This document shows, one piece after another, positions 14,140 through 24,981 of a stretch of DNA of 49,576 nt (positions are counted from its first letter, which is position 1; every line of letters starts with the position of its first letter). Source of the DNA: Limosilactobacillus panis DSM 6035. GTDB lineage: Bacteria; Bacillota; Bacilli; Lactobacillales; Lactobacillaceae. The notes under the pieces were generated by a model. It made no database searches. It saw nothing but the letters and a program-made list of their open reading frames with translations, and was not told the origin of the DNA. Made by a program: the position numbers and the translations under genes. The stretch covers positions 1 through 49,576 of the forward strand of contig NZ_AZGM01000150.1 in assembly GCF_001435935.1 (NCBI RefSeq), in the 5' to 3' direction.

Positions 14140-16277
14140 TGAATAAAGAGCCACAGCGAACGAGAAATAAGAAAAATAATAGCAATCAGGGGAACTTTGG
14201 GAAATGGCTTTTCCTAATCACGATTGGATTATTTTCCTTATTTTTCGTTCGTTTTGCTTACATTGCGATTAATAAAGATGTCCAGCACGTTAATCTGAAA
14301 TCGCAAGCAGAACAGATCTACACCCAGCGGCAAATAATCCAGGCCAAACGGGGCAATATTTACGACAGCAAGGGGACCACCATTGCAACGGATACCAGCA
14401 AATACACAATCTATGCGGTCTTGGACCATAACCAGCGGTCTTCAAAGGGGAAACCACTTTACGTTACGAACAAGGCCAAGACGGCCAGGGTGTTAGCCAA
14501 GTACTTAAACATGACGCCTAAACAAATTAAGAAACACCTGGATGCTAAAAATCAGCCCTACCAGGTTGAGTTTGGCTCGGCCGGCAATAATTTATCAGTG
14601 GCGACAATGGAAAAGATCAAGCAGGAACACTTGCCGGGAATTAACTTTGTAGCGACCCCCGCCCGTCAATATCCAGAAGGGGAATTTGCCTCCCAAATTA
14701 TTGGGATGGCGGGCCCTAAGGTCAATACTCAGACCGGGCAGACGACCCTTTCTGGTCAGCTCGGTCTTGAAGGTTACTTTAACAAGGAACTGACTGGTAA
14801 AAACGGGATGCGGCAAGATAAGCGGGATATTTACGGTTACCGGCTGGCTAACTCGAAAGGGGTTACCCGGGAAGCCGTTAATGGTGACGACATTTATACC
14901 ACCATTGATGCCCAGACCCAGCACCTGCTGGAGAGCAAGGTCAACAACGTATATAAGACCGCTAACCCGAACGCTGTCACCGCAATTGTGATGGATGCCA
15001 AGACGGGGAGAATTGTTGCCGCAACCCAACGGCCAACTCTCCGCTCGAAGAATCCGGTATGGCGGAACATGTTTGTCCAGGACGCCTATGAACCCGGTTC
15101 GACAATGAAGATCCTGGCTTTAAGCGCGGCAATTGACTCGGGACACTTTGATCCGAACGCCACCTTTAATTCCGGAACCTGGGCAATGGGTGGTGGAAAA
15201 ATTGTCGACTGGTCCTCTGGTGGCTGGGGGATGATTTCCTTTAAGGACGCCTTCGACATGTCCAGTAACGTTGGTTTTGCCCACATTGAACAAAATATGG
15301 GAGCAAAGACATGGATGAAGTATATCCGGCGCTTTGGCCTCCTCAAGCGGGTTAACGTGCTTGGTATGGGCAATGAGGTTTCCGGCTTTACCCAGTTCAA
15401 AGGGATCCTGGAACAGGCGAACACCGCCTTTGGTCAGGGGATTACGGTCAACCAGATGCAAATGCTGCAGGCGTTTAGCGCGGTCAGCAACAATGGTAAG
15501 ATGATGCGGCCGTACATCGTCAAGAAAATCGTTAACGCCGACGGTAAGGTTGTTAAGCGCGTTAAACCGGTGGTTGTTGGTCACCCTATCAAGGCGTCAA
15601 CGGCCAAGCAAGTGCGCGGCTACATGGAGGGCGTTGTCTATGATCAAAAGGGCTTAGGCCATGACTTCCAGTTAAAGGGTCACCGCATCGCTGGTAAGAC
15701 CGGGACTGCTCAAATTGGGGGTGCCAACGGTTACAGCAATGGTGATACCAACTATCTTTACTCGTTTGCGGGGATGGCGCCCGCAAAGCACCCGCGTTAC
15801 GTAATGTACATCACATTACGGCAACCAAAGAACCTGAGCCAACCGGCAACGAAGCAGATGGCGTCGATCTTCAAGCCGGTAATGAAGAGCCTGCTCGAAG
15901 ATAAGCAGGGGGCAAATACCAGTGTCATTAAGATGGTCAACGTGGTTGGCCAAACACCAACTGCTGCTTCTGACCGCTTGAACAAGCTGCATGTTCAGCC
16001 AGTGGTAATTGGTGATGGCAAGAAGGTTCACCACCAGTCAACCGCACCGGGCAAACAGCTTCTTAAAAACCAGCGCGTAATTCTTAATACGGGTGGCAAG
16101 TACCATATGCCTGACATAAGTGGCTGGAGTGCGGCCGACGTCCAACAACTAGCTAACGAATTGGATATCAAGCTGGTTGAACACGGTAGTGGCTACGTAA
16201 GTAAACAAAGTATTAAAGCCAACAGCAAGGTTAATGGTCACCAGACCCTTATTGTTGAGTACCAAAATAGACAGTAA
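14139..16277 (+). CDS. pbpX: Division penicillin-binding protein (class B transpeptidase) with PASTA domains
   Basis: This is the septal D,D-transpeptidase (FtsI/PBP2X type). The 712-residue protein has a cytoplasmic basic tail, a membrane anchor (WLFLITIGLFSLFFVRFAYIA), a dimerisation domain starting AKRGNIYDSKG, and the transpeptidase domain. Its active-site serine is in STMK (321-324), with SSN at 375-377 and KTG at 520-522. Two PASTA repeats close the protein (about 598-655, starting VVGQTPTAASDRL, and 655-710, starting MPDISGWSAADVQ). ATG 14139 overlaps the ftsL stop (TAATG). The gene lies between ftsL and mraY as in other Firmicutes. The symbol could equally be ftsI. Confidence 0.92.
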   Translation: MNKEPQRTRNKKNNSNQGNFGKWLFLITIGLFSLFFVRFAYIAINKDVQHVNLKSQAEQIYTQRQIIQAKRGNIYDSKGTTIATDTSKYTIYAVLDHNQRSSKGKPLYVTNKAKTARVLAKYLNMTPKQIKKHLDAKNQPYQVEFGSAGNNLSVATMEKIKQEHLPGINFVATPARQYPEGEFASQIIGMAGPKVNTQTGQTTLSGQLGLEGYFNKELTGKNGMRQDKRDIYGYRLANSKGVTREAVNGDDIYTTIDAQTQHLLESKVNNVYKTANPNAVTAIVMDAKTGRIVAATQRPTLRSKNPVWRNMFVQDAYEPGSTMKILALSAAIDSGHFDPNATFNSGTWAMGGGKIVDWSSGGWGMISFKDAFDMSSNVGFAHIEQNMGAKTWMKYIRRFGLLKRVNVLGMGNEVSGFTQFKGILEQANTAFGQGITVNQMQMLQAFSAVSNNGKMMRPYIVKKIVNADGKVVKRVKPVVVGHPIKASTAKQVRGYMEGVVYDQKGLGHDFQLKGHRIAGKTGTAQIGGANGYSNGDTNYLYSFAGMAPAKHPRYVMYITLRQPKNLSQPATKQMASIFKPVMKSLLEDKQGANTSVIKMVNVVGQTPTAASDRLNKLHVQPVVIGDGKKVHHQSTAPGKQLLKNQRVILNTGGKYHMPDISGWSAADVQQLANELDIKLVEHGSGYVSKQSIKANSKVNGHQTLIVEYQNRQ

Positions 16278-16289
16278 TAGGAGGACAAT

Positions 16290-17261
16290 ATGAATCTATT
16301 AAGTGGTGTTTTAACGCTTATCAGTGCGTTTCTAATTACTTTTTTACTAATGCCGTCGTTGATTCGGTATTTCCGGGCCAAGAAGGAGGGCCAACAGATT
16401 AGAAAAGAGGGCCCAACTTGGCACGCCAAGAAGGCGGGAACGCCGACAATGGGGGGCTTTCTATTTATCATCTCGGCAGTAATTACGATCCTCTGGGTGG
16501 CTGCCTGGCGGGGGCTAATTGACAATACCCTCTGGGCCCTTCTGTTGATTCTTGTTGTCTACGGCCTGATTGGGATGTGGGACGATAGTATTAAGATCTT
16601 CCACCACCAAAATGAAGGGTTTAAAGCATGGCAAAAGGCCCTCTGTCAGGTAATTGCGGCGATGGTGTTTACCGTGATTTACCAGCACGAAGGCTTTCAA
16701 ATGGGCTTCGGAACTAACCAATACGGCTGGCTGTACGGCCTTTTCATCATCTTCTGGATTGTCGGCTTCTCTAACGCCGTTAACCTGACTGATGGGTTGG
16801 ATGGCTTGGTCAGTGGCCTATCAATCATTTCGTTCTTAGCTTACCTGGTAATTGCCCTGGTTAACTTGAACCAACCGGGCTATCCAGAAATTGCCCTCTT
16901 CTGTTTGGCAATGATAGGGACCATGCTAGGTTTCTTCCCTTACAACCACAAGCCGGCCAAGATCTTCATGGGTGATATGGGATCATTAGCAATTGGTGCT
17001 TCTTTAGCGGCCGTTTCCCTGCTCTTACACCATGAATGGTCGCTGCTGGTCATTGGAATTGTTTATGTTTGTGAAACGGCTAGTGTGATCCTCCAGGTAG
17101 CTTCCTTTAAGCTAACTGGTAAGCGGATCTTCAAGATGAGCCCAATTCACCACCATTTTGAAATGTGTGGGTGGAGTGAATGGAAGATTGATATTGTCTT
17201 TTGGATTGTTGGATTAATTGGGGCAGTTATTGCTGTCAGCACGATTTTGTTAGTTGGTTAA
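16290..17261 (+). CDS. mraY: Phospho-MurNAc-pentapeptide translocase MraY
   Basis: MraY transfers phospho-MurNAc-pentapeptide to undecaprenyl phosphate, making lipid I. At 323 residues with about ten membrane helices it is full length. Family motifs seen are [19 protein letters not shown] near the N-terminus, [13 protein letters not shown] in the middle, [12 protein letters not shown], and the cytoplasmic [18 protein letters not shown] loop. AGGAGG precedes ATG. Confidence 0.95.
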   Translation: MNLLSGVLTLISAFLITFLLMPSLIRYFRAKKEGQQIRKEGPTWHAKKAGTPTMGGFLFIISAVITILWVAAWRGLIDNTLWALLLILVVYGLIGMWDDSIKIFHHQNEGFKAWQKALCQVIAAMVFTVIYQHEGFQMGFGTNQYGWLYGLFIIFWIVGFSNAVNLTDGLDGLVSGLSIISFLAYLVIALVNLNQPGYPEIALFCLAMIGTMLGFFPYNHKPAKIFMGDMGSLAIGASLAAVSLLLHHEWSLLVIGIVYVCETASVILQVASFKLTGKRIFKMSPIHHHFEMCGWSEWKIDIVFWIVGLIGAVIAVSTILLVG

Positions 17262-17286
17262 ATTTAAAACGGGAGAATGAGTTACG

Positions 17287-18663
17287 ATGAAAGAGATTGA
17301 AGATTATCAAGGGAAAAAGGCCCTCGTGATCGGTTTTGGAATTAGTGGATTAAACGCTGCCCACCTGCTTGTTAAGCTCGGTGCCCAAGTAACGGCAAAC
17401 GATATGAAGACGCCGAAGGATCCACGGGTGGTTGCCGATTTAAAAGCGGACGGTATTACCGTCATCACCGGAAGTAACCCCTTGTCTCTGGCTGATCAGG
17501 GCTTTGATGTGGTGGTAAAAAACCCGGGTATTCCGTATGATAATCCCCTGGTTGCCAAGTTTGTTGAGAAGAAGACGCCAATCATCACCGAAGCCGAGTT
17601 AGGCTGGGAAATCTTTGACGGCCACCTGGTAAGTGTTACCGGGAGTAACGGTAAGACAACGACGACGACTTTAACACAACTGATGCTAGCAAAAAGTTCC
17701 ACCCATACGGTGAAGTATGCCGGAAATATCGGGGTTTCCTTCAGCAAGGTTGCCGAAGAACTGGGCCCTGATGACACCTTGGTCACGGAACTCTCGAGCT
17801 TCCAACTGTTGGGGGCACCGACAATTCATCCCCACATCGCGATTATTACTAATATCTTTTCCAATCACTTGGACTACCATAAGACCCGTGAAAACTACAT
17901 CAACGCTAAATTAAATATCACCCGGAACCAAACCAAGGATGACTTTTTGATCATGAACTGGGACCGGGATGAGTGGCAAGAGATTGCCCGCCGCAGTCAG
18001 GCAACCATCGTTCCATTCTCACGGCAAGACAAGAGTCATGAGGGTTCATACGAAGAAAATGGTGATATTTACTGGCGGGGTGAACGAATTATGGCGGCAA
18101 AGGATATCCGCCTGATTGGTCCCCAAAACGTCGAAAACGCGCTGGCGGCAATTGCGGCTGCTAAGCTAAGTGGGGTCGCCAATGAAGACATCGTCAGTGT
18201 CCTCACGACCTTCAGTGGGGTCCGTCACCGTCTTCAATACGTCCTCGACTACAAGGGGCGGCGCTTCTACAATGATTCAAAGTCCACCGACATTGAAGCT
18301 ACTGAGGTTGCCTTACAGGGCTTTAAACAGCCGGTAATCCTGTTGGCCGGTGGCTTAGACCGGGGTTACACCTTCGAACGGCTTGTACCGTACTTTAAAA
18401 AGCACGTTAAGGCCATCATTGTCTTTGGCCAGTGCAAGGATAAGATGAAGGACGCGGCTGAACAAGCCGGCATTTCAACAATCTTGGAGAGTGAGAATGC
18501 TATTACGGCGGTGCCCGCAGCATGGAAGGTTAGTGAACCGGGAGACGTAATCCTTCTTTCACCAGCCAACGCCAGCTGGGATCAGTTCCCCAGCTTTGAG
18601 GTGCGGGGGGACCGCTTTATTGAAGCTGTTGAAAAGCTGACTGGACGAAAGGAGAATAACTAA
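17287..18663 (+). CDS. murD: UDP-MurNAc-L-alanine:D-glutamate ligase MurD
   Basis: MurD adds D-glutamate to UDP-MurNAc-L-Ala in cytosolic peptidoglycan precursor synthesis. The 458-residue protein has the N-terminal Rossmann part ([17 protein letters not shown]), the ATP loop [13 protein letters not shown], the central EL(S)SFQL segment and [13 protein letters not shown]. The C-terminal part has NDSKSTD and LLAGGLDRG. The stop shares a base with murG. It fits between mraY and murG. Confidence 0.95.
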   Translation: MKEIEDYQGKKALVIGFGISGLNAAHLLVKLGAQVTANDMKTPKDPRVVADLKADGITVITGSNPLSLADQGFDVVVKNPGIPYDNPLVAKFVEKKTPIITEAELGWEIFDGHLVSVTGSNGKTTTTTLTQLMLAKSSTHTVKYAGNIGVSFSKVAEELGPDDTLVTELSSFQLLGAPTIHPHIAIITNIFSNHLDYHKTRENYINAKLNITRNQTKDDFLIMNWDRDEWQEIARRSQATIVPFSRQDKSHEGSYEENGDIYWRGERIMAAKDIRLIGPQNVENALAAIAAAKLSGVANEDIVSVLTTFSGVRHRLQYVLDYKGRRFYNDSKSTDIEATEVALQGFKQPVILLAGGLDRGYTFERLVPYFKKHVKAIIVFGQCKDKMKDAAEQAGISTILESENAITAVPAAWKVSEPGDVILLSPANASWDQFPSFEVRGDRFIEAVEKLTGRKENN

Positions 18664-19769
18664 TGCGTTTACTAGTTTCTGGAGGCGGAACGGGTGGCCA
18701 CATTTACCCGGCTCTAGCATTAATTGAGCGTCTTAAGCAGGTTGAACCGGGGACCGAGGTCCTGTACGTGGGAACGACCCGCGGTTTGGAAAACAGGATT
18801 GTTCCGGATGCGGGAATCAAGTTGGAAACGATGAAAATGCAAGGTTTCAAGCGGTCCCTCTCTCTAGAAAACTTTAAGACCGTCTACCTTTTCTTGAAGT
18901 CGGTCCACCATGCTAAGTCGATTATTCGGGATTTCAAACCCGACGTTGTTTTGGGAACGGGTGGCTACGTTAGTGGGGCCGTTCTATATGCGGCGGCCAA
19001 ACACCATATCCCGACGGTTATTCACGAACAAAACAGTGTTGTCGGGGTCACTAATAAGTTTCTGAGTCGTTACGTTGACGAGATTGCAATCGCCTTTGAG
19101 GCGGCCCGGAGCCAGTTTCCTCAAGAAAAGGTAACAATGGTTGGTAACCCCCGAGCCCAACAGGTGGTTTCGCAAACAGATAGCCAGTTCTCCTGGACGA
19201 GCTACGGTCTTAAAGATGACGTCCCAACCCTGATGATTTTTGGGGGAAGCCAGGGCGCACCCAAGATTAATAAGACCGTTGTTGACGCGATTCCGCAGTT
19301 CAATAAGCGGGAATACCAGGTTATCTTTGCCACTGGTCAAAAACGCTACGATCAGGTTAAAGAACAGCTGAAGGGTATCCAAATTGCGGATAACGTTAAG
19401 GTTGTCCCTTATATCAAGGACATGCCGGCGAAGATGCCCAAGGTGGCGGCGCTTGTTTCGCGGGCAGGGGCAACCACGATTGCGGAGGTTACCGCGCTTG
19501 GTGTACCAACTATCCTGATCCCAAGTCCCTACGTTACGGCGAACCACCAGGTTAAAAACGCCCAGGCCCTCGTGCGGAAGAATGCTGCAGTAATGATCAC
19601 GGAAGATAACCTTGATGCCCGGTCGTTGATGGTTCAGGCAGATAAGATTATGGAAAATGCTGACTTGCGCAAAGAGATGGCAACTGCTTCACGGAAACTA
19701 GGAAAGCCGGATGCTGCTGACCACCTGATCAAGGTCTTGCATAAGGCGATTGATGACCACCAAAAGTAG
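18663..19769 (+). CDS. murG: UDP-GlcNAc transferase MurG (lipid II synthase)
   Basis: MurG adds GlcNAc to lipid I at the inner face of the membrane. The 368-residue protein has the N-terminal [17 protein letters not shown] loop, [18 protein letters not shown], a second glycine-rich loop [11 protein letters not shown], and [24 protein letters not shown] for UDP-GlcNAc binding. ATG 18663 overlaps the murD stop (TAATG). The beginning of divIB follows after a short gap. Confidence 0.95.
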   Translation: MRLLVSGGGTGGHIYPALALIERLKQVEPGTEVLYVGTTRGLENRIVPDAGIKLETMKMQGFKRSLSLENFKTVYLFLKSVHHAKSIIRDFKPDVVLGTGGYVSGAVLYAAAKHHIPTVIHEQNSVVGVTNKFLSRYVDEIAIAFEAARSQFPQEKVTMVGNPRAQQVVSQTDSQFSWTSYGLKDDVPTLMIFGGSQGAPKINKTVVDAIPQFNKREYQVIFATGQKRYDQVKEQLKGIQIADNVKVVPYIKDMPAKMPKVAALVSRAGATTIAEVTALGVPTILIPSPYVTANHQVKNAQALVRKNAAVMITEDNLDARSLMVQADKIMENADLRKEMATASRKLGKPDAADHLIKVLHKAIDDHQK

Positions 19770-19785
19770 TAAGGAGGAGGTTGGC

Positions 19786-20622
19786 TTGGATAAATCTCAT
19801 TTTATTCCAGAACACCAACAATACGCACAACGTTTAACGGCCCTGGAAAAGCGTCGTGCCCAAGCTGACCATCCCCATAAGGGTGGCGAAAGAATTGGTC
19901 ATAAGGCTCACAAAATCAAGTGGTACCGATATTTCACAAGTGGGGAACGGGTCGCCAAACTGGTTTGCCTCTTTGGTGGGGGCCTCCTGCTCGCCCTTTA
20001 CGTTATTTCGCCGCTAAGTAAGATAAAACAGATCCAGGTGGTGGGTAACAATGAGTTAAGCGCCGGCCAGGTTGAAAAAGCAACCCAGATTCACCCGGGA
20101 CGTTACATTTGGGGGGTCTACGCTGACCGGAATGCCCTCAGCCAAAGTGCTCACAAGAACAACCCGCAAGTTAAAAGCATCCGGGTTCGCGTCACCGGGC
20201 CACAGGCAGTTAAAATTACTGTTCAGGAAAATCCGGTTGTTGGGCTGGTTGAAATCAAGCAGCGTGACTATGACGTCTTAGCAAATGGTCAGCTGCAGGT
20301 GGCCAAGAGTGACAAGAGTAAGATTACATACCAGGGATTCGGTAAGAACCGGACAGTGTTAAGAAAGACGGCAGTGCAGATTGGTAAAGTCAAACCAGTA
20401 ATTCGAAATGGTATTTCAGCAATCGCGTACCGTCCTACTAAGATTTCGCCACGGCGGTTAGTTATCTACATGCGGGACGGCAATACCGTATACGCGGATT
20501 ATAAAACGGTGGGTAAGAAGTTAGCCTATTACCCTGGAATTGCGGCTACGATGAAGGATCCCGGAGTCGTTGACCTTCAAGTAGGTGCTTACTCGTATAG
20601 CTACGGGTCCCATGACAAATGA
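19786..20622 (+). CDS. divIB: Cell division protein DivIB/FtsQ
   Basis: DivIB is a bitopic division protein that scaffolds FtsL and DivIC. The protein has a charged cytoplasmic tail of about 55 residues, one membrane helix (LVCLFGGGLLLALYVISPL), and a POTRA domain (IKQIQVVGNNELSAGQVEKA to VTGPQAVKITVQENPVVG), then a beta domain. The start is taken as TTG 19786, because AAGGAGGAGG lies just upstream and the frame otherwise overlaps murG. This gives 278 residues. A gap of 127 bases with its own promoter separates it from ftsA. Confidence 0.9.
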   Translation: MDKSHFIPEHQQYAQRLTALEKRRAQADHPHKGGERIGHKAHKIKWYRYFTSGERVAKLVCLFGGGLLLALYVISPLSKIKQIQVVGNNELSAGQVEKATQIHPGRYIWGVYADRNALSQSAHKNNPQVKSIRVRVTGPQAVKITVQENPVVGLVEIKQRDYDVLANGQLQVAKSDKSKITYQGFGKNRTVLRKTAVQIGKVKPVIRNGISAIAYRPTKISPRRLVIYMRDGNTVYADYKTVGKKLAYYPGIAATMKDPGVVDLQVGAYSYSYGSHDK

Positions 20623-20685
20623 TTTTAGAAAAGATTGGGGAAAGCATTTTTGAAGTGAATAATATGTGGTAAAATCTTATTTAGG

Positions 20686-20691
20686 TATAAT
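20686..20691 (+). promoter_or_regulatory. Likely -10 of the ftsA-ftsZ promoter
   Basis: A perfect TATAAT (20686-20691) lies in the A/T-rich 127-base gap before ftsA. The hexamer 17 bases upstream (TATGTG) is a weak -35. No terminator hairpin is seen after divIB, so read-through from the upstream cluster is also likely. Confidence 0.4.
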
Positions 20692-20749
20692 TTAAAATAC
20701 AAAATTTTTAATTGAGTATATTTAATAGTTTTAGGAAGGTGCCGTTCAG

Positions 20750-22117
20750 ATGGATAATTCAGAAGTGCTTGTTGGATTGGATATTGGAACCACCTCGATT
20801 AAGGCATTAGTATGCGAGAATGTTAAAGGGCAATTAAAAGTTGTCGGGGTGGGTGTTGCTCCTTCCATCGGACTTAACCATGGCGTAATCGTTGATATCG
20901 ATAAGACCGCCCATGCTATCTCACAAGCGGTTGCTAAAGCAGAGGAAAAATCCAATCTTAGTATTAAAAAACTTATTGTTGGTCTCCCAGCCAACTACTT
21001 ACAAATGCAAAAGGTTCATGGAATGATTACCATTGCATCACAGGGACAGTCACGCGAGATTGTAAACAGTGATGTCAATGATGTTGCCAGAGAAACCCTA
21101 ACGCAAAACATTCCACCAGAGCGGACGGTTTTAGACCTGATTCCTACCGAGTTCTCTGTTGATGGCTTCGGTGGAATCAAAGATCCACGGGGAATGGTAA
21201 GTGTCCGTCTGGAAATGAAAGCAACGCTGTATACCGGTCCTAAAACCATTATTCATAACACTAAAAAGGCAGTTCAAAGAGCTGGTTATGAAATTAAAGA
21301 CTTTGTTATTGAACCAATTGCAACGGATTTTAACCTTCTTAATGACGGTGAGCAGGACTTCGGCACGGTCGTGATTGACCTTGGTGGTGGTCAGACAACC
21401 ACCAGCATCATTCATGATCACCAGTTGAAGTATACCTTTGTTGATCCGGAAGGTGGCCAGTACGTTACTAAAGATATTTCGACGGTGTTGAATACTTCAT
21501 TAAAGAATGCTGAACAGTTGAAGCTTAACCATGGTTATGCTGATCACACGCTTGCCGATGAAGAAGCGGAAATCAATGTTAACGTTGTTGGCAAGAATGA
21601 ACCTGTTCAATTTACCGAGGAATATCTGGCCGAAGTAATTGAAGCCCGGATGCGGCAGATCTTCGAACGAATCCACCAACGTCTGGAAAGCATTCATGCT
21701 CCAGAATTGCCTGGGGGAGTCACAATTATTGGTGGCGGTGCAGCGATGCCTGGCGTCAAGGAGTTGGCTCAGCAATACTTTGCGGGTCGTATTAAGATTT
21801 ATGCACCTGAACAGATGGGGATTCGTCACCCTGGTTATGCTGCCGGTTTGGCATTGGCCATGTACGAAAGCCAACTATCAGATGTTGATAAACTCATTAA
21901 GCAGACGATCCAACAACCTGATATAATAGAAAGCCCACGAGAAGACGAAAAGTCTGCTGATGGTGGGCGTCAAATGGTTCACCAGTGGTCAAACAAGCAG
22001 ACTCAACCAGCACGCGAGACTAACCATTCGCGGCAAGAAAAACGGTCAACGCCCAAAAAGGAAAAGCATTCGTTTGGTAACCGGTTAAAAGGTATGTTTG
22101 ACAACCTATTTGATTAA
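20750..22117 (+). CDS. ftsA: Cell division protein FtsA
   Basis: FtsA is an actin-like ATPase that tethers FtsZ to the membrane. The 455-residue protein begins VGLDIGTTSIKALVCE (phosphate 1), has VVIDLGGGQTTTSII (phosphate 2) and TIIGGGAAMPGVKELA (adenosine). A disordered Gln/Lys-rich tail follows, ending in the amphipathic membrane-targeting helix GNRLKGMFDNLFD. AGGAAGGTG precedes ATG. ftsZ follows after 19 bases. Confidence 0.95.
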   Translation: MDNSEVLVGLDIGTTSIKALVCENVKGQLKVVGVGVAPSIGLNHGVIVDIDKTAHAISQAVAKAEEKSNLSIKKLIVGLPANYLQMQKVHGMITIASQGQSREIVNSDVNDVARETLTQNIPPERTVLDLIPTEFSVDGFGGIKDPRGMVSVRLEMKATLYTGPKTIIHNTKKAVQRAGYEIKDFVIEPIATDFNLLNDGEQDFGTVVIDLGGGQTTTSIIHDHQLKYTFVDPEGGQYVTKDISTVLNTSLKNAEQLKLNHGYADHTLADEEAEINVNVVGKNEPVQFTEEYLAEVIEARMRQIFERIHQRLESIHAPELPGGVTIIGGGAAMPGVKELAQQYFAGRIKIYAPEQMGIRHPGYAAGLALAMYESQLSDVDKLIKQTIQQPDIIESPREDEKSADGGRQMVHQWSNKQTQPARETNHSRQEKRSTPKKEKHSFGNRLKGMFDNLFD

Positions 22118-22136
22118 AGTCACGGAGGAGAAGTAA

Positions 22137-23393
22137 ATGGATAACGATACAAGCACAATGGAAAACGAATTTGCCGGGGCACGTATTAAGGTCATTGGTG
22201 TCGGTGGCGGTGGTGGAAACGCCGTTAACCGGATGATTACCGAAAAGGTTCAGGGGGTTGACTTTATTGTTGCCAATACTGACCTTCAGGCCCTTAATAG
22301 TTCCAAGGCTTCCACAAAGATTCAATTAGGACCTAAGCTTACCAAGGGTCTTGGTGCGGGTTCTAACCCAGAAGTCGGTGAAAAGGCAGCCCAAGAAAGT
22401 GAAGAAGCAATTAAGAAGGTCCTTGAAGGTGCAGATATGGTCTTCATCACCGCTGGTATGGGTGGTGGAACCGGGACTGGCGCAGCGCCGGTTGTCGCTA
22501 AGCTTGCCAAGGATAGTGGTGCCTTAACCGTCGGCGTTGTTACCCGGCCATTCTCCTTTGAAGGGCCGCGGCGGGGCAAGTTTGCGGTTGAAGGACTGGA
22601 AAAACTGAAGTCTAACGTCGATACCTTGATCATTGTCGCTAATAACCGCCTGCTGGAAATGATTGATAAGAAAACACCGATGATGGAAGCATTTAAGGAA
22701 GCCGACAATGTTCTACGTCAGGGTGTCCAAGGGATTTCAGACCTGATTGTTACTCCAGGGTACATTAATTTGGACTTTGCCGACATTAAGACGTTGATGT
22801 CCAATCAAGGAGCAGCCTTGATGGGTGTTGGTTCTTCTACCGGCGAAAACCGGGCCACTGAGGCAACTAAGAAGGCAATTTCTTCCCCACTTCTGGAACT
22901 TTCCATTGATGGTGCGCAACATGTCTTAATGGACATCACTGGTAGCGAAGACATGGCCATGTACGAAGCTCAGGAAGCTTCTGATGTGATCAAGCAGGCC
23001 GCTGGTACCAACGTGGATATTTCCTTTGGTATGTCTCTAGACAAGAATATGGGTGATGAAGTACGAGTTACGGTCATTGCTACTGGTATTGACAAGCCGA
23101 AGAAGAGTCAGCCACAAGTTAAGCAGGCTCAACCGCTCAACCGGCCAAGTCGTCCCGCTACTGACCGGCCTGCCAACCAGAATAATGGCGACCAAGAGGA
23201 GAACAGTGACCCGTTTGATGGTTGGAATGACCCAACGGCAACTGCCGATGACCAACGGGAAAATAGTGATAATCAATTTTCACATGTTGATAAGCCGGAA
23301 TTTAATGTCTTCAATGATGATACGGCTAATTCCGATGATAACGATGACACTAATTTATCGACGCCACCATTCTTTAAGAATCGTCGTAAATAG
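22137..23393 (+). CDS. ftsZ: Cell division GTPase FtsZ
   Basis: FtsZ polymerises into the Z ring. The 418-residue protein has [17 protein letters not shown], the tubulin signature GGGTGTG at 109-115, and the T7 loop [20 protein letters not shown]. An acidic, Asn/Asp-rich linker (about 320-405) ends in the conserved C-terminal peptide [12 protein letters not shown] that binds FtsA and SepF. GGAGGAG precedes ATG. Both of its usual partners are its neighbours. Confidence 0.97.
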   Translation: MDNDTSTMENEFAGARIKVIGVGGGGGNAVNRMITEKVQGVDFIVANTDLQALNSSKASTKIQLGPKLTKGLGAGSNPEVGEKAAQESEEAIKKVLEGADMVFITAGMGGGTGTGAAPVVAKLAKDSGALTVGVVTRPFSFEGPRRGKFAVEGLEKLKSNVDTLIIVANNRLLEMIDKKTPMMEAFKEADNVLRQGVQGISDLIVTPGYINLDFADIKTLMSNQGAALMGVGSSTGENRATEATKKAISSPLLELSIDGAQHVLMDITGSEDMAMYEAQEASDVIKQAAGTNVDISFGMSLDKNMGDEVRVTVIATGIDKPKKSQPQVKQAQPLNRPSRPATDRPANQNNGDQEENSDPFDGWNDPTATADDQRENSDNQFSHVDKPEFNVFNDDTANSDDNDDTNLSTPPFFKNRRK

Positions 23394-23469
23394 TTAAAAC
23401 TAAGGGGGAGTGGTTTAACAAGCGAGTTAGATTACACCTCTTTTTAGTATTTATGAAGGAGGTCTAATA

Positions 23470-23892
23470 ATGGCTGCAAAATTTCTTAAGAGTCTTTTTG
23501 GCGATGACGAAATCGAAGAAGAGTATTATGACGATGCCTCTGCTGCACCAGTAAAGGGAAATAACAAGGTTGTTTCCTTTAACGAAAGTCGCGCCAAACG
23601 GGGCAGTCAGAACATCAGTCAGATTTCACTGTACGAGCCACGGATGTATGCGGATGTAAAACAAATTGCTTCCCAGCTTCTAGCCGGGCGGGCAATCGTT
23701 GTCAACTTTACCCAGATGGACACCAAGGCGGCGGCCCGGATGGTTGATTTTCTAAACGGCGCAGTATACGCCATCAATGGTGAAATGAAACGCATTGGTA
23801 AGGAAATTTTCCTTTGCGCCCCGAATAATTTTGAGCTTTCGGGAAATCTGTCCAGTAATTTAAAAGCAGAGACAGACAGTTTTAATAATTAA
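23470..23892 (+). CDS. sepF: Cell division protein SepF
   Basis: SepF bundles FtsZ filaments and anchors them to the membrane. It has 140 residues. The N-terminal amphipathic helix is [11 protein letters not shown], then an acidic linker ([11 protein letters not shown]). The folded core has [56 protein letters not shown] and [16 protein letters not shown] precedes ATG. It lies between ftsZ and yggT as in other Firmicutes. Confidence 0.94.
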   Translation: MAAKFLKSLFGDDEIEEEYYDDASAAPVKGNNKVVSFNESRAKRGSQNISQISLYEPRMYADVKQIASQLLAGRAIVVNFTQMDTKAAARMVDFLNGAVYAINGEMKRIGKEIFLCAPNNFELSGNLSSNLKAETDSFNN

Positions 23893-23903
23893 GGAGAAAA
23901 AGC

Positions 23904-24167
23904 ATGCTTGGCTTTATTTTTTGGGTCTTGAACAGCTTAATTGATGCTTATATTTGGGTGATCGTGATTTGGTGTCTCCTTTCATGGTTCCCCAATGCGC
24001 GGGGGACACGTCTGGGTGAAATCATTGACCGGCTGGTTGAACCGTACATGAGCTGGTTTAACTTTATCCCACCACTGGGCGGGATTAGTTTTTCACCGGT
24101 CGTGGCGATTTTTGTCCTTTACCTTGCGCAGTCAGGTCTTTCTGCTTTAGCAGGAATGTTTGGTTAG
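23904..24167 (+). CDS. YggT-family membrane protein
   Basis: This 87-residue protein has two membrane helices (IFWVLNSLIDAYIWVIVIWCLLSWF and VAIFVLYLAQSGLSAL) joined by a loop with the conserved R-G-T-x-L-G-E-I-I-D-R-L-V-E-P-Y segment of the YggT (YlmG) family. Its position between sepF and ylmH is constant in Firmicutes and links it to division, although its molecular role is not known. AGGAG precedes ATG. Confidence 0.92.
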   Translation: MLGFIFWVLNSLIDAYIWVIVIWCLLSWFPNARGTRLGEIIDRLVEPYMSWFNFIPPLGGISFSPVVAIFVLYLAQSGLSALAGMFG

Positions 24168-24171
24168 AAAA

Positions 24172-24963
24172 ATGGCAGAAGAAAACATTAAGCAACATTT
24201 TCGACCGAACGAAGGTCCTTTTATCGATCAAGTCGCGGACTGGATTAGTACGACAATTGTCCAGTACCGCCCGGTTCTTACTTCCTTTTTGAACCCGCGA
24301 CAGCGTTATATTGCACAAACAATGGCCAACCGTCACGATGACCAGGTCAAAGTGGTTAGTAATGGTGGTTGGAAAGGTGCCGAAATGCAACGACTCCTAT
24401 TTTATCCACCATATTACGAACCCCAGGATAGTGACTTTGACCTCCAAGTCTTAGAGGTCGACTACCCAACTAAGTTCGTGGAACTCCACCACCGGCAGAT
24501 TATGGGAACCTTAATTGGCGAAGGGATGGAACGGAGCGTGTTTGGTGATATCCTAGGTGACCAGGGACGGTGGCAAGTTGTCGTGACAACTTCCATGGCC
24601 CAGTACCTACGGACAAGTGTGCACCATGTTGGCCGAGCAAAGGTTAAGTGGCTTTCAGTAAATGATCCAGCCGCGGTGTTAACTCCCGTCGAAGATTGGG
24701 AAGCGGTAGCGACTACCGTAACCTCCCTACGCCTTGACAGTATTGTTGCGGCCGGCTTTAATTACTCTCGTAACCGTGCGAAGACATTAATTGAGCATGG
24801 TATGGTCCGGCTTAATTGGGAGGATGTCACCCGGCCGGATGAACAAGTCGTTGTTCATGACCTAATCTCGGTTCGCCATGCTGGCCGCTTACGGCTGGAT
24901 GAAGATGATGGCAAGACACGGAAGGGTAAGGATAAAATCAAACTATCAGTTGTGCATGCATAG
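24172..24963 (+). CDS. YlmH-type RNA-binding S4 domain protein
   Basis: From ATG 24172 the protein is 263 residues. The C-terminal S4 domain is clear (RLDSIVAAGFNYSRNRAKTLIEHGMVRLNW). The N-terminal part contains NPRQRYIAQTMAN and the central part VFGDILG, the YlmH pattern. The start ATG lies five bases after the yggT stop. An alternative TTG at 24160 would overlap yggT, but its spacing to AGGA is too short. YlmH proteins have been tied to division-site placement and, in Bacillus, to rescue of stalled ribosomes. Which applies here is not shown by the sequence. Confidence 0.88.
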   Translation: MAEENIKQHFRPNEGPFIDQVADWISTTIVQYRPVLTSFLNPRQRYIAQTMANRHDDQVKVVSNGGWKGAEMQRLLFYPPYYEPQDSDFDLQVLEVDYPTKFVELHHRQIMGTLIGEGMERSVFGDILGDQGRWQVVVTTSMAQYLRTSVHHVGRAKVKWLSVNDPAAVLTPVEDWEAVATTVTSLRLDSIVAAGFNYSRNRAKTLIEHGMVRLNWEDVTRPDEQVVVHDLISVRHAGRLRLDEDDGKTRKGKDKIKLSVVHA

Positions 24964-24981
24964 TATTTGGAGGAAATAAAA

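Noticed and set aside
22137-24963. Other frames inside the ftsZ-sepF-yggT-ylmH stretch
   Set aside because: They overlap strongly conserved genes and have no ribosome binding sites.
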